27,184 nucleotides of DNA from Actinomycetes bacterium (lineage in GTDB: Bacteria > Actinomycetota > Actinomycetes > Actinomycetales > Cellulomonadaceae): positions 1-27,184 of the forward strand of contig JAEZZV010000108.1 of the NCBI GenBank assembly GCA_023418375.1, in the 5' to 3' direction. The notes under the pieces were generated by a model. It was not told the DNA's origin. It worked only from the letters and a program-made list of their open reading frames with translations, and did no database searches. Of this stretch, positions 7,574 to 14,458 are shown one piece after another. The stretch's first letter is position 1. Every line of letters starts with the position of its first letter. A program made the position numbers and the translations under genes.

Positions 7574-8512
7574 GTGACTGATCCGTCCGCCGTCCTCGTG
7601 CCGGGGCCGTGGCGGCACCGGTTCGTCCCGGCCAACGCGGCCCGGTTCCACGTCGCCGAGGTCGAGCCGACGACGCAGCCGGCCCCCGACGCAGGTCCGC
7701 CCGCGGACACGTCGCCGCCGCTCGTCGTCCTGCTGCACGGGTTCCCGCAGATGTGGTGGGCCTGGCGCGTCCAGCTCACGGCGCTCGGCGCCGCCGGCTA
7801 CCGCGCGGTCGCGATGGACCTGCGCGGCACCGGCGCGTCCGACAAGCCCCCGAGCGGCTACGACATGGCGACGCTCACCCAGGACGTGGCCGGCGTCATC
7901 CGGTCCCTCGGCGCGCAGGAGGCCGTCGTCGTCGGGCACGGGATCGGCGGCACCGTCGCGTGGTCGATGGCGGCGCTGCAGCCCGAGGTGACCCGGGCCG
8001 TCGGCGCCTTCTCGGCGCTCCACCCTCTGCGCATGCACTCCTCCTCGGTGGTGCGGGCCATGGCCGCGCGGACGACGGCGCGCCGGCTCGCGTTCGTGCA
8101 GCTCCCCTACTTCCCGGAGCGCCGGATGGTGCGGGGCGACCTGGTCGCGCGCGTCCTGACGGACTGGGGAGCACCCGGGTGGGCGACGGCGGAGCTGGTC
8201 GAGCGGTACCGGAACGCCGCCGGCATCCCGTTCGCCGCGCACTCCGTGATGGAGATCCTGCGCTGGCTCGTCCGCTCCACCCCGCGCGTCGACGGGCGGC
8301 GGTACCTCGCCGCCCTGCACCAGCCGGTCGGCGTGCCGGTGCTCCAGGTGCACGGCGCGGCCGACCGGGCGATCCCGGTGGGCGTCGCGAGCTGGGGCAA
8401 CGGTGCGCCGTACCGGTTCGAGACCGTGCGCGGGGCGGGCCACTTCCTCCCCGAGGAGGCGCCCGAGGAGACGACGCGCCTGCTCCTGGCGTGGCTGCGC
8501 TCGCTGGACTGA
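7574..8512 (+). CDS. Alpha/beta-hydrolase fold protein lacking the nucleophile
   Basis: A 312-residue alpha/beta-hydrolase of the epoxide hydrolase/haloalkane dehalogenase type. The oxyanion-hole motif HGFPQ is at residues 55-59, followed by MDLRGTGASDKP. The nucleophile elbow reads VVGHGIGG, so Gly123 occupies the place of the usual Ser or Asp (GHSxGG/GHDxGG). The later acid (HGAADRAIPV) and histidine (GAGHFLPEE) are retained. The protein may be a non-hydrolytic relative. Gene position before nth recalls the mycobacterial ephE-nth neighbourhood. GTG is the start, with no Shine-Dalgarno sequence but a -10-like box 8 nt upstream. Confidence 0.85.
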   Translation: MTDPSAVLVPGPWRHRFVPANAARFHVAEVEPTTQPAPDAGPPADTSPPLVVLLHGFPQMWWAWRVQLTALGAAGYRAVAMDLRGTGASDKPPSGYDMATLTQDVAGVIRSLGAQEAVVVGHGIGGTVAWSMAALQPEVTRAVGAFSALHPLRMHSSSVVRAMAARTTARRLAFVQLPYFPERRMVRGDLVARVLTDWGAPGWATAELVERYRNAAGIPFAAHSVMEILRWLVRSTPRVDGRRYLAALHQPVGVPVLQVHGAADRAIPVGVASWGNGAPYRFETVRGAGHFLPEEAPEETTRLLLAWLRSLD

Positions 8513-8545
8513 CGCCCCCGGCACGGTGGGAGGCATGGCCGACGG

Positions 8546-8604
8546 CCGCCTGACCAGGTGGCCCCGGATGCGCCCCGCGGGGCGGCGGCCCGACCGTCAG
8601 GCGG
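8546..8604. terminator. Nested inverted repeats between convergent genes
   Basis: A 9-bp pair, CCGCCTGAC at 8546-8554 and GTCAGGCGG at 8596-8604, encloses a 14-bp perfect palindrome (CGCCCCGCGGGGCG, 8571-8584). It lies between the hydrolase stop and the nth stop, reaching into the last codons of nth. A two-way terminator is plausible, but there is no T-run, and GC-only palindromes are common in this base composition. Confidence 0.35.
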
Positions 8605-9334
8605 TCGGCGCCGGGCCCGCCCAGCCGACGCCCGCGACGCGCGGGGCACCGGCCTTGACGAGCTTGGCGGCCGCCACCGGGTCCGTCTCGCCGATGCCGT
8701 AGGCCGGGCACAGCCCCGCGACGGGGCAGGCACCGCACGCGGGCCGCCGGGCGTGGCAGGTGCGGCGGCCGTGGAGGATCACGCGATGGCTGAACATCGT
8801 CCACTCCCGCTTCTCGACCATCGCGCACAGGGCCGCCTCCACGGCTACGGGGTCACCCTCGGGCTCGACCAGACCGAGCCGGGCGGTCACGCGCAGCACG
8901 TGGGTGTCGACGGGCAGGCCGGGCACGCCGAACGCGTTGCCGAGCACGACGTTCGCCGTCTTGCGCCCGACGCCGGGCAGCGTGACGAGGTCCTTCATGC
9001 GGGACGGCACCTGGCCGTCGAAACGCTCCACCAACGCCTGCCCGAGCCCGATGAGCGAGGTGGTCTTGGCCCGGAAGAAGCCCGTGGGTGTGATGAGCTG
9101 CTCGAGCTCGGTGCGGTCGGCGGCCGCGTAGGCCGCGGCGTCCGGGTACCGCGCGAAGAGCGCCGGGGTCACCTGGTTCACGCGCACGTCCGTGGACTGC
9201 GCCGACAGGATCGTGGCGACCAGCAGCTCCAGGGGGGACCTGAAGTCGAGCTCGATGACGGCGTCCGGGTACCGCTCGGCGAGGACGCGGTTGATCTTGC
9301 GGGCGCGTCGCGTCCGGGCGAGAGGTGTCTCCAC
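8597..9334 (-). CDS. nth: Endonuclease III (DNA glycosylase/AP lyase)
   Basis: A 245-residue Nth that removes oxidised pyrimidines and cleaves the abasic strand. The helix-hairpin-helix LPGVGRKTANVVL holds the catalytic Lys125, and Asp143 is in PVDTHV. Their 18-residue spacing matches E. coli Lys120/Asp138. The [4Fe-4S] cluster ligands are Cys193, Cys200, Cys203 and Cys209, in the standard C-x6-C-x2-C-x5-C arrangement. About 35 residues after the cluster form a small variable tail. The start is GTG with a TAGGGT box 6 nt upstream and no Shine-Dalgarno sequence. It is transcribed divergently from the RsiG-like gene. Confidence 0.96.
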   Translation of the reverse strand: METPLARTRRARKINRVLAERYPDAVIELDFRSPLELLVATILSAQSTDVRVNQVTPALFARYPDAAAYAAADRTELEQLITPTGFFRAKTTSLIGLGQALVERFDGQVPSRMKDLVTLPGVGRKTANVVLGNAFGVPGLPVDTHVLRVTARLGLVEPEGDPVAVEAALCAMVEKREWTMFSHRVILHGRRTCHARRPACGACPVAGLCPAYGIGETDPVAAAKLVKAGAPRVAGVGWAGPAPTA

Positions 9335-9346
9335 GCCGCCACCCTA
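9335..9346 (-). promoter_or_regulatory. Candidate leaderless -10 box TAGGGT before nth
   Basis: On the minus strand TAGGGT (9346-9341) precedes the GTG by 6 nt, the spacing expected if transcription begins at the start codon. Confidence 0.4.
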
Positions 9347-9428
9347 GGCGGCGGGACCGACGCGGACGCCCGACCGCACGGCCGGGTGGCTGCGCTCCCA
9401 TGATTGTTACGTCCGGGTTAGGCCGACG

Positions 9429-9477
9429 GGGTGAACGGATACGTTTCACCCGTGCGCCGAAGGGGTGAAGCTCACCC
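9429..9477. promoter_or_regulatory. Cluster of GGGTGA(A) half-sites (two inverted repeats)
   Basis: GGGTGAA (9429-9435) and TTCACCC (9445-9451) form a perfect 7-bp inverted repeat with a 9-bp spacer. GGGTGA (9463-9468) and TCACCC (9472-9477) form a second pair with a 3-bp spacer. The cluster lies in the 240-bp divergent region between nth and the RsiG-like gene. The shared core GTGA/TCAC recalls Crp sites, but the spacers are 11 and 3 bp between cores instead of 6, so another regulator is as likely. Confidence 0.45.
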
Positions 9478-9574
9478 TCCCCGCTCAAGTGCGACGCGCG
9501 CGCCGCCGAAGGTGCAGGTGGGCGCGCCACAGGCGTGGCGCGGGAAGAACGGCGACGCCGAGGAGCACTGACGG

Positions 9575-9982
9575 ATGGCAGCGGCCCAGGTGAGTGAACG
9601 GTGTGCGACGCACGGGCGCTCGGCCCGCGCTGCGCGCCGTGCGCTCCGCGCGGAGAAGGCCCAGCTCATGCGCTGGCGCCGGCTCCTGCGCGCCCGCCTC
9701 GACCTCGCCGTGGCCTCGTACGCGCCCCCGGACACCCTGGGTGCGATGAGCTGGGACATCCTCCCCGACGCCCAGATGGCCCTGCCGCACCCGCAGGAGC
9801 TCCTCGACGCCGTTCACGCCACCGACGGCGGGGACCAGGTCGAGCTCATGCAGCGCCTGCGCACCCTGGACGCGCTGCTCGCCACCTACGAGACCCACGT
9901 CGACGCCGCTCTCGAGACCTCGACGCAGCGGATCATCGACACCCTTGCCACCACCCCGGGCCACCCGCGGGATGCTCGCTGA
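9575..9982 (+). CDS. Small helical protein, possible RsiG/AmfC-like
   Basis: A 135-residue hydrophilic, helical protein with a basic N-terminal segment. Residues 31-44 (RWRRLLRARLDLA) resemble the first helix of Streptomyces RsiG (RRLLQGRIDIL), an anti-sigma factor controlled by cyclic di-GMP. The later helix (LATYETHVDAALE) resembles the RsiG stretch around YEQQV. RsiG's E-x3-S-x2-R-x3-Q-x3-D signature is not intact: Arg and Asp are kept, while the Glu, Ser and Gln positions differ. Sigma or nucleotide binding is therefore uncertain. The start has a GAGGAG about 9 nt upstream. The stop is 70 nt before crp on the same strand, so they may be cotranscribed. Confidence 0.55.
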   Translation: MAAAQVSERCATHGRSARAARRALRAEKAQLMRWRRLLRARLDLAVASYAPPDTLGAMSWDILPDAQMALPHPQELLDAVHATDGGDQVELMQRLRTLDALLATYETHVDAALETSTQRIIDTLATTPGHPRDAR

Positions 9983-10052
9983 CCTCTCACGCATGAGGCA
10001 GGATGGTCGTGGGCGCGCCTCCCGCGCCGTTGTGCCGACCAGGGACGAGGAC

Positions 10053-10727
10053 GTGGACGACGTCGTGCTGTCAGCCCCGCTCTTCGCGGGGATCGATGAG
10101 GAAGCCGCGCGCGCGCTGCTGGCGTCGATGTCGCGCGTGGACCTGCCGCGCGGGCAGGTGCTCTTCCACGAGGGCGAGCCCGGGGACCGGCTCTACGTCA
10201 TCGCCGACGGCAAGCTGAAGCTCGGCCGACGCTCGCCCGACGGGCGCGAGAACCTGCTGTCCGTGCTCGGCCCCGGCGAGATGTTCGGCGAGCTCTCGCT
10301 CTTCGACCCGGGGCCCCGCACGGCGAGCGCGACGGCGGTGGCCGACGCGCGGCTGCTGGAGCTCGCGCACGACGAGCTGATCACCTGGCTCGAGCGCTAC
10401 CCCGCCGTCGCCAAGCACCTGCTGGAGGCGCTGGCACGCCGGCTGCGGCGGACCAACGAGGCGCTCGCCGACCTCGTCTTCTCCGACGTCCCCGGCCGGG
10501 TTGCCAAGGCGCTCCTGGACCTGTCGACGCGGTTCGGCGAGCCCGTCGAGGACGGCCTGCGCGTCGCCCACGACCTCACGCAGGAGGAGCTCGCGCAGCT
10601 CGTCGGGGCCTCCCGGGAGACCGTGAACAAGGCGCTCGCCGACTTCACCGCGCGCGGCTGGGTGCGGCGGGAGGGCCGCGCCATCGTGCTGCTGGACGTG
10701 CAGCGCCTGGAGCGCCGGGCGCGCTGA
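10053..10727 (+). CDS. crp: Crp/GlxR-type cAMP-responsive regulator
   Basis: A 224-residue Crp, the same length as M. tuberculosis Rv3676 and very similar to it. The cyclic nucleotide-binding domain (about 10-125) includes GEPGDRLYVIADGKLKLGR and the phosphate-binding-cassette region FGELSLFDPGPRTASATA. A dimer helix (HLLEALARRLRRTNEAL) and a winged helix follow, with the recognition stretch LTQEELAQLVGASRETVNKAL. It is a global regulator of carbon and redox genes. The frame is open to 9945, but the GTG at 10053 gives the family start MDDVVLSAPLFAG and has AGGGA about 8 nt upstream. Confidence 0.95.
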   Translation: MDDVVLSAPLFAGIDEEAARALLASMSRVDLPRGQVLFHEGEPGDRLYVIADGKLKLGRRSPDGRENLLSVLGPGEMFGELSLFDPGPRTASATAVADARLLELAHDELITWLERYPAVAKHLLEALARRLRRTNEALADLVFSDVPGRVAKALLDLSTRFGEPVEDGLRVAHDLTQEELAQLVGASRETVNKALADFTARGWVRREGRAIVLLDVQRLERRAR

Positions 10728-10756
10728 GGCCGGCCGGCTCAGCCGGGCCCAGCGGC

Positions 10757-11224
10757 TCAGCTGAGCTCGACGACCAGCTCCACCTCGACCGGGGAGTCCA
10801 GCGGCAGGACGGCGACGCCGACCGCGCTGCGCGCGTGCAGCCCCGCCTCGCCGAAGACCTGCCCGAGCAGCTCGCTCGCACCGTTGATCACCGTCGGCTG
10901 CCCGGTGAACGACGGGTCGGAGGCGACGAAGCCGACGACCTTGACGACGCGCTTCACGCGGTCGAGGCTGCCGGCCTGCTCGGCGACGGCGGCGAGCGCG
11001 TTGAGCGCGGCGGTCCGCGCGAGGCCGGCGGCGACGTCGGGCGCGACCAGACCCGGGCCCAGGCCGACCTTGCCGGTCACGGGCAGCGCGCCGTCGACGA
11101 ACGGGAGCTGCCCGGAGGTCCAGACGTAGGGCCCGGTGCGGACCGCGGGCACGTACGCCGCGACGGGTGCGGCCACGGTCGGGAGGGTGATGCCGAGCTC
11201 GGTGAGGCGGCTGCCGATGCTCAC
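10757..11224 (-). CDS. RidA/YjgF-family protein
   Basis: A 155-residue member of the RidA (YjgF/YER057c/UK114) superfamily. Classical RidA hydrolyses reactive enamine/imine intermediates made by PLP enzymes. Visible features are the N-terminal TGPYVWTSGQLPFVDG block and a C-terminal RSAVGVAVLPLDSPVEVELVVEL strand pair. The classical catalytic Arg context (GxxR-x-A) is altered to HARSAVGVA, so this fits the longer YjgH-like branch and its enzyme activity is unproven. It begins with GTG, 4 nt after the stop of the small DUF4177-like gene, with which it should be cotranscribed. A homologue (Rv3678c) sits in the same order in mycobacteria. Confidence 0.88.
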   Translation of the reverse strand: MSIGSRLTELGITLPTVAAPVAAYVPAVRTGPYVWTSGQLPFVDGALPVTGKVGLGPGLVAPDVAAGLARTAALNALAAVAEQAGSLDRVKRVVKVVGFVASDPSFTGQPTVINGASELLGQVFGEAGLHARSAVGVAVLPLDSPVEVELVVELS

Positions 11225-11228
11225 GCCG

Positions 11229-11387
11229 TCACCCGGCCAGCGGGCGCTTGAGGTAGGCGACGAGCCCGGCGCCGTCGGGCCCGGGGATCACCTGCACGAG
11301 CTCCCAGCCGTCCGCGCCCCACTGGTCGAGGATCGCCTTGGTGGCGTGGACGATGAGCGGGACGGTGGCGTACTCCCAGCGAGTCAT
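11229..11387 (-). CDS. DUF4177-like small protein
   Basis: A 52-residue protein starting MTRWEYATVPLIVHATKAIL and containing WGADGWELVQVIPG, the pattern of DUF4177-type small proteins (a WEYxxV strand, a helix, then GWELVxV). Function is unknown. The open frame extends to 11549, but that part overlaps whiB4 and is not family-like. The ATG at 11387 matches the family start and has a TAGCCT box 7 nt upstream. Tight spacing to the RidA gene suggests one transcript. Confidence 0.8.
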   Translation of the reverse strand: MTRWEYATVPLIVHATKAILDQWGADGWELVQVIPGPDGAGLVAYLKRPLAG

Positions 11388-11400
11388 GCCCGCCAGGCTA
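11388..11400 (-). promoter_or_regulatory. Candidate leaderless -10 box TAGCCT before the DUF4177-like gene
   Basis: TAGCCT on the minus strand (11400-11395) lies 7 nt before the ATG, with no Shine-Dalgarno sequence in between. It overlaps the end of whiB4. Confidence 0.35.
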
Positions 11401-11736
11401 GCGTCCGCCGACCTCCTGCCGGGCGAGCGCCCGGCGACCCCGGCCGACGCGGTACCCGCCGGGCCAGGAGACGAGCTCCGGGTCGGCCTCGATGATGTCG
11501 CGCCACGAGTCGACGTCGGGGTAGCGGCGCAGCAGCGCGCGACGCTCACGCTCGGTCATGCCGCCCCACACACCGAAGAGGATGTGGTGGTCGAGCGCGT
11601 CGATGAGGCAGTCGATGCGGACGGGGCAGGCGACGCAGACCTCGCGCGCCGACCGCTGCGCAGCACCCTCCACGAACAGGTCGTCGGGGGGTGCGCTGGA
11701 GCACGCCCCGTATGCGGTCCAGTGCTGATCAGCCAC
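11398..11736 (-). CDS. whiB4: WhiB-family Fe-S regulator, WhiB4-like
   Basis: A 112-residue Wbl protein binding an oxygen- and NO-sensitive [4Fe-4S] cluster. The cysteines are Cys12, Cys34, Cys37 and Cys43 (C...C-x2-C-x5-C), and the turn GVWGG is at 55-59, followed by MTERERRALLRRYPDVDSW. That tail matches mycobacterial WhiB4 (GVWGGMTERQRRALL). Synteny with a PonA2-type gene and crp supports the WhiB4 assignment, which rests on memory of the families. The frame extends upstream to 11853, but the GTG at 11736 has a strong AGGAGG 5-6 nt before it. It is divergent from the PBP gene. Confidence 0.92.
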   Translation of the reverse strand: MADQHWTAYGACSSAPPDDLFVEGAAQRSAREVCVACPVRIDCLIDALDHHILFGVWGGMTERERRALLRRYPDVDSWRDIIEADPELVSWPGGYRVGRGRRALARQEVGGR

Positions 11737-11765
11737 CAGACCCTCCTCTCCACGCACGACCATCC

Positions 11766-11771
11766 ACTCTA
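11766..11771 (-). promoter_or_regulatory. Possible whiB4 -10 box TAGAGT
   Basis: TAGAGT on the minus strand lies about 30 nt before the whiB4 GTG. It sits inside a CCATCC/GGATGG inverted repeat (11760-11765 and 11778-11783) that could be an operator. No good -35 is visible. Confidence 0.3.
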
Positions 11772-11921
11772 GGCGACGGATGGACACGCTCCCATGGGCC
11801 GTTCGGGTCGATTCCCGTCGGGGCGGAGGGTGGATCTCGACGGATTCGGCCACTACGGCCGCAATCCTTCCGGATCAGGATGTGCCGGTCCAGGGACCTT
11901 CCGACCCTTCACCCGCTCTCG

Positions 11922-11944
11922 GCACGAACCGGGCCGGTTCGTGC
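11922..11944. promoter_or_regulatory. 23-bp perfect inverted repeat upstream of the PBP gene
   Basis: The arms GCACGAACCGG (11922-11932) and CCGGTTCGTGC (11934-11944) are exactly complementary around one central G. The repeat lies 69 nt before the PBP start and 185 nt before whiB4, so a dimeric regulator could act on either. It is not a LexA box: GAAC and GTTC are 7 bp apart instead of 4. It has no T-run to suggest a terminator. Confidence 0.5.
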
Positions 11945-12000
11945 ACAGGATCTCCACCCGCGCGGGAGCCCCGGCCCGGCGTGCCGCAGGCGCGCTCCCG

Positions 12001-12013
12001 TACCCTGGGCACC
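12001..12013 (+). promoter_or_regulatory. Candidate leaderless -10 box TACCCT before the PBP gene
   Basis: TACCCT (12001-12006) precedes the ATG by 7 nt and no Shine-Dalgarno sequence is present. Transcription would start on or beside the start codon. Confidence 0.4.
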
Positions 12014-14458
12014 ATGGTGTCCTCTGTCCGCTCGGGTCCCGGGCGCCGGATCACGGCTGCCCAGGCGCTCGGGCTGCTCCTCGCGTTCGTGCTCATGTCC
12101 GGCCTCGGCGGCGTCCTCGCCGCGGGCCTGGTGATGCCGGCGGCCGGCGCGACCAGCACGGTGACCAACACCGCGGTGCGGCTCTTCGACGACCTGCCCG
12201 AGGAGCTCGCCACCCCGCGCCTCTCGGAGAAGTCCGTCATCCTCGCTGCCGACGGCACGCTGCTGGCGGAGTTCTACTCGCAGAACCGGATCGTCGTCCC
12301 GCTCGACCAGGTGTCGCAGCCGATGCGCGACGCCGTCGTCGCCATCGAGGACCACCGCTTCTACGAGCACGGCGCCATCGACCCCCGCGGCATGATGCGC
12401 GCGCTCGTGCAGAACGTCACCACGGACAGCAACCAGGGTGGCTCCACGCTCACCCAGCAGTACGTCAAGAACGTCCTCCTCCAGGAGGCCCTCCAGGCGG
12501 GCACTGACCAGGAGCGCGCCGAGGCCATCGAGGCCGCCACCGCGAACGAGGGCACCGAGGGCTACGCCCGCAAGCTCGCCGAGGCCAAGATGGCCATCGC
12601 GCTCGAGCAGCGGTGGAGCAAGGACCAGATCCTCGAGGCGTACCTGAACATCGCCCAGTTCGGTCTGTCCGTGTACGGCGTCGAGGCCGCCGCGCAGTAC
12701 TACTTCTCGGTCCCCGCCTCGCAGCTCACGTACCTGCAGGCCGCGACCATCGCCGGCATCACGCGCGAGCCGGGCGGCTACGACCCGACGCGCAACCCCG
12801 AGCGGTCGCAGGAGCGGCGTGACGTCGTCCTTGCCCGCATGCACGAGCTCGGGATGATCACCACCGAGGAGTTCCAGGCCGGCAAGGCCACGCCGCTCGC
12901 CGACACCCTCGTCATCGGGCAGCCGAAGTTCACCTGCATGGCCGCGAACGCGGTCGGCGGCGCCGGCTACTTCTGCGACTACGTCACCAAGGTCATCAGC
13001 AACGACCCGATCTTCGGCGAGACCCGCGCGGAGCGCGGCCGACTCCTCAACGAGGGTGGTCTGACGATCACGACGACGCTCGACGTCGGCATGCAGATCG
13101 CCGCGAACGAGGAGGTCCAGGCGGGCGTCCCGGTGCTCGACCCGACCGGCATCGGGTCGTCGATCGTCGCCGTGGAGCCCGGAACCGGCAGGATCCTCGC
13201 GATGGCGCAGAACCGCGTCTACAACAACACGACGACCGTCGGCCCCGGCGAGAACTCGGTGAACTACAACACCGACTTCCTGTACGGCGGCTCGACGGGC
13301 TTCCCGCCGGGCTCGACGTTCAAGCCGTTCACGCTGCTCCAGTGGTTCAAGGACGGGCACGGCCTGAACGAGATGGTCGACGGCACACGGCGGACCTGGA
13401 ACCAGCGCGACTTCACCGCGTGCGGCGCCCCCTACGCCTCGTCGTCGCCGTGGGTCCTGGGCAACGCCGAGGGCGGCAGCGGCATCATGACCGTCCAGGA
13501 CGCGACGCGGCGCTCGGTGAACAACGCCTTCGCCGACATGGCGCGGCAGCTCGACCTGTGCAACATCATGAACGGCGCGGCCGAGGTCGGCGTGCACCTG
13601 CCCGGTGGCCAGTCCGGCGAGGGCGCCTACCCCCCGGTGCCCGCGAACGTCATCGGGTCCGACGCGATCGCCCCGATGACCATGGCGAACGCCTTCGCCG
13701 CGTTCGCCTCGGGCGGCATCTACTGCGACCCGATCGCGATCACGAGCGTCGTCGACCGCTCGGGCACCCAGATGCCGGTCCCGTCGGCCAACTGCCGGCA
13801 GGCGCTCGACCCGGGCCTCGCCGCGGGCATGAACCACGCGCTCAGCCAGGTGTTCACCGGCACCGGCCGCCAGATCGGTGCGCTCCCCGGCCGGGTCGCT
13901 GCAGGCAAGACGGGCACGACGTCGAGGAACGAGCACACCTGGTTCGTCGGCTACACGCCGCAGATCTCCACGGCGGTCTGGGTCGGCTACCCCGACGAGA
14001 CCAAGCCGATGCAGGGCATCTCCATCAACGGCAGCCGACCGATCCGCTACGTCTACGGCTCCACCGTCGCGGGCCCGACGTGGAAGCGGTTCATGGTGCG
14101 CGCCCTCGCGCCGTACCCGGCCGTCGGCTTCGCCGAGCCGCCGCGCCAGTACCTGACGGGCATCCAGGTCCCCGTGCCCAGCGTGTTCGGCATGACGATG
14201 GACGACGCGACCCGCACGCTCAAGGAAGCGGGTTTCCACGTCGTCGTCGGTGCGCAGGTCTTCAACCCGGCGAGCCCGGGTCTCGCGGCGGGCACCGAGC
14301 CGGCCGCCGGCACGGAGGTCACGCGGGGCGCCGGTGTCACGCTCTACCCGTCCGCCGGGCCGGAGCCGGTCGTCGTCACGCCGCTGGAGCCGGATCCCGG
14401 CCCCCAGACCCCGCCGCCGGGCCAGAACCCGCCCGGTAACGGCGGGCCGAAGCCGTAG
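12014..14458 (+). CDS. ponA2: Bifunctional class A penicillin-binding protein with PASTA domain (PonA2-type)
   Basis: An 814-residue peptidoglycan synthase. A short cytoplasmic tail and one membrane helix (about 15-42) lead to a GT51 glycosyltransferase with EDHRFYEHG (catalytic Glu112), GGSTLTQQYVKN and the RKLAEAKMAIALEQRWSK block. The transpeptidase follows, with Ser434 in GSTFKPF, SVN at 501-503 and KTGT at 632-635. One PASTA domain (about 719-782, VPSVFGMTMDDATRTLKEAG) precedes a proline/glycine-rich tail. The order matches mycobacterial PonA2. The ATG at 12014 was chosen over longer frames because it begins just before the basic, membrane-anchored N-terminus; a GTG follows immediately. 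The metallophosphoesterase start overlaps its stop by one base. Confidence 0.95.
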   Translation: MVSSVRSGPGRRITAAQALGLLLAFVLMSGLGGVLAAGLVMPAAGATSTVTNTAVRLFDDLPEELATPRLSEKSVILAADGTLLAEFYSQNRIVVPLDQVSQPMRDAVVAIEDHRFYEHGAIDPRGMMRALVQNVTTDSNQGGSTLTQQYVKNVLLQEALQAGTDQERAEAIEAATANEGTEGYARKLAEAKMAIALEQRWSKDQILEAYLNIAQFGLSVYGVEAAAQYYFSVPASQLTYLQAATIAGITREPGGYDPTRNPERSQERRDVVLARMHELGMITTEEFQAGKATPLADTLVIGQPKFTCMAANAVGGAGYFCDYVTKVISNDPIFGETRAERGRLLNEGGLTITTTLDVGMQIAANEEVQAGVPVLDPTGIGSSIVAVEPGTGRILAMAQNRVYNNTTTVGPGENSVNYNTDFLYGGSTGFPPGSTFKPFTLLQWFKDGHGLNEMVDGTRRTWNQRDFTACGAPYASSSPWVLGNAEGGSGIMTVQDATRRSVNNAFADMARQLDLCNIMNGAAEVGVHLPGGQSGEGAYPPVPANVIGSDAIAPMTMANAFAAFASGGIYCDPIAITSVVDRSGTQMPVPSANCRQALDPGLAAGMNHALSQVFTGTGRQIGALPGRVAAGKTGTTSRNEHTWFVGYTPQISTAVWVGYPDETKPMQGISINGSRPIRYVYGSTVAGPTWKRFMVRALAPYPAVGFAEPPRQYLTGIQVPVPSVFGMTMDDATRTLKEAGFHVVVGAQVFNPASPGLAAGTEPAAGTEVTRGAGVTLYPSAGPEPVVVTPLEPDPGPQTPPPGQNPPGNGGPKP

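Noticed and set aside
11922..11944. A LexA (SOS) box or a terminator at the 23-bp palindrome
   Set aside because: The GAAC and GTTC halves are separated by 7 bp instead of 4, and no T-run follows.
11909..14239. A 776-codon open frame antisense to the PBP gene
   Set aside because: It mirrors the PBP gene in a high-GC genome, its translation is rich in Arg/Val/Asp/Gly without any family motif, and the opposite strand has complete GT51 and transpeptidase motifs.
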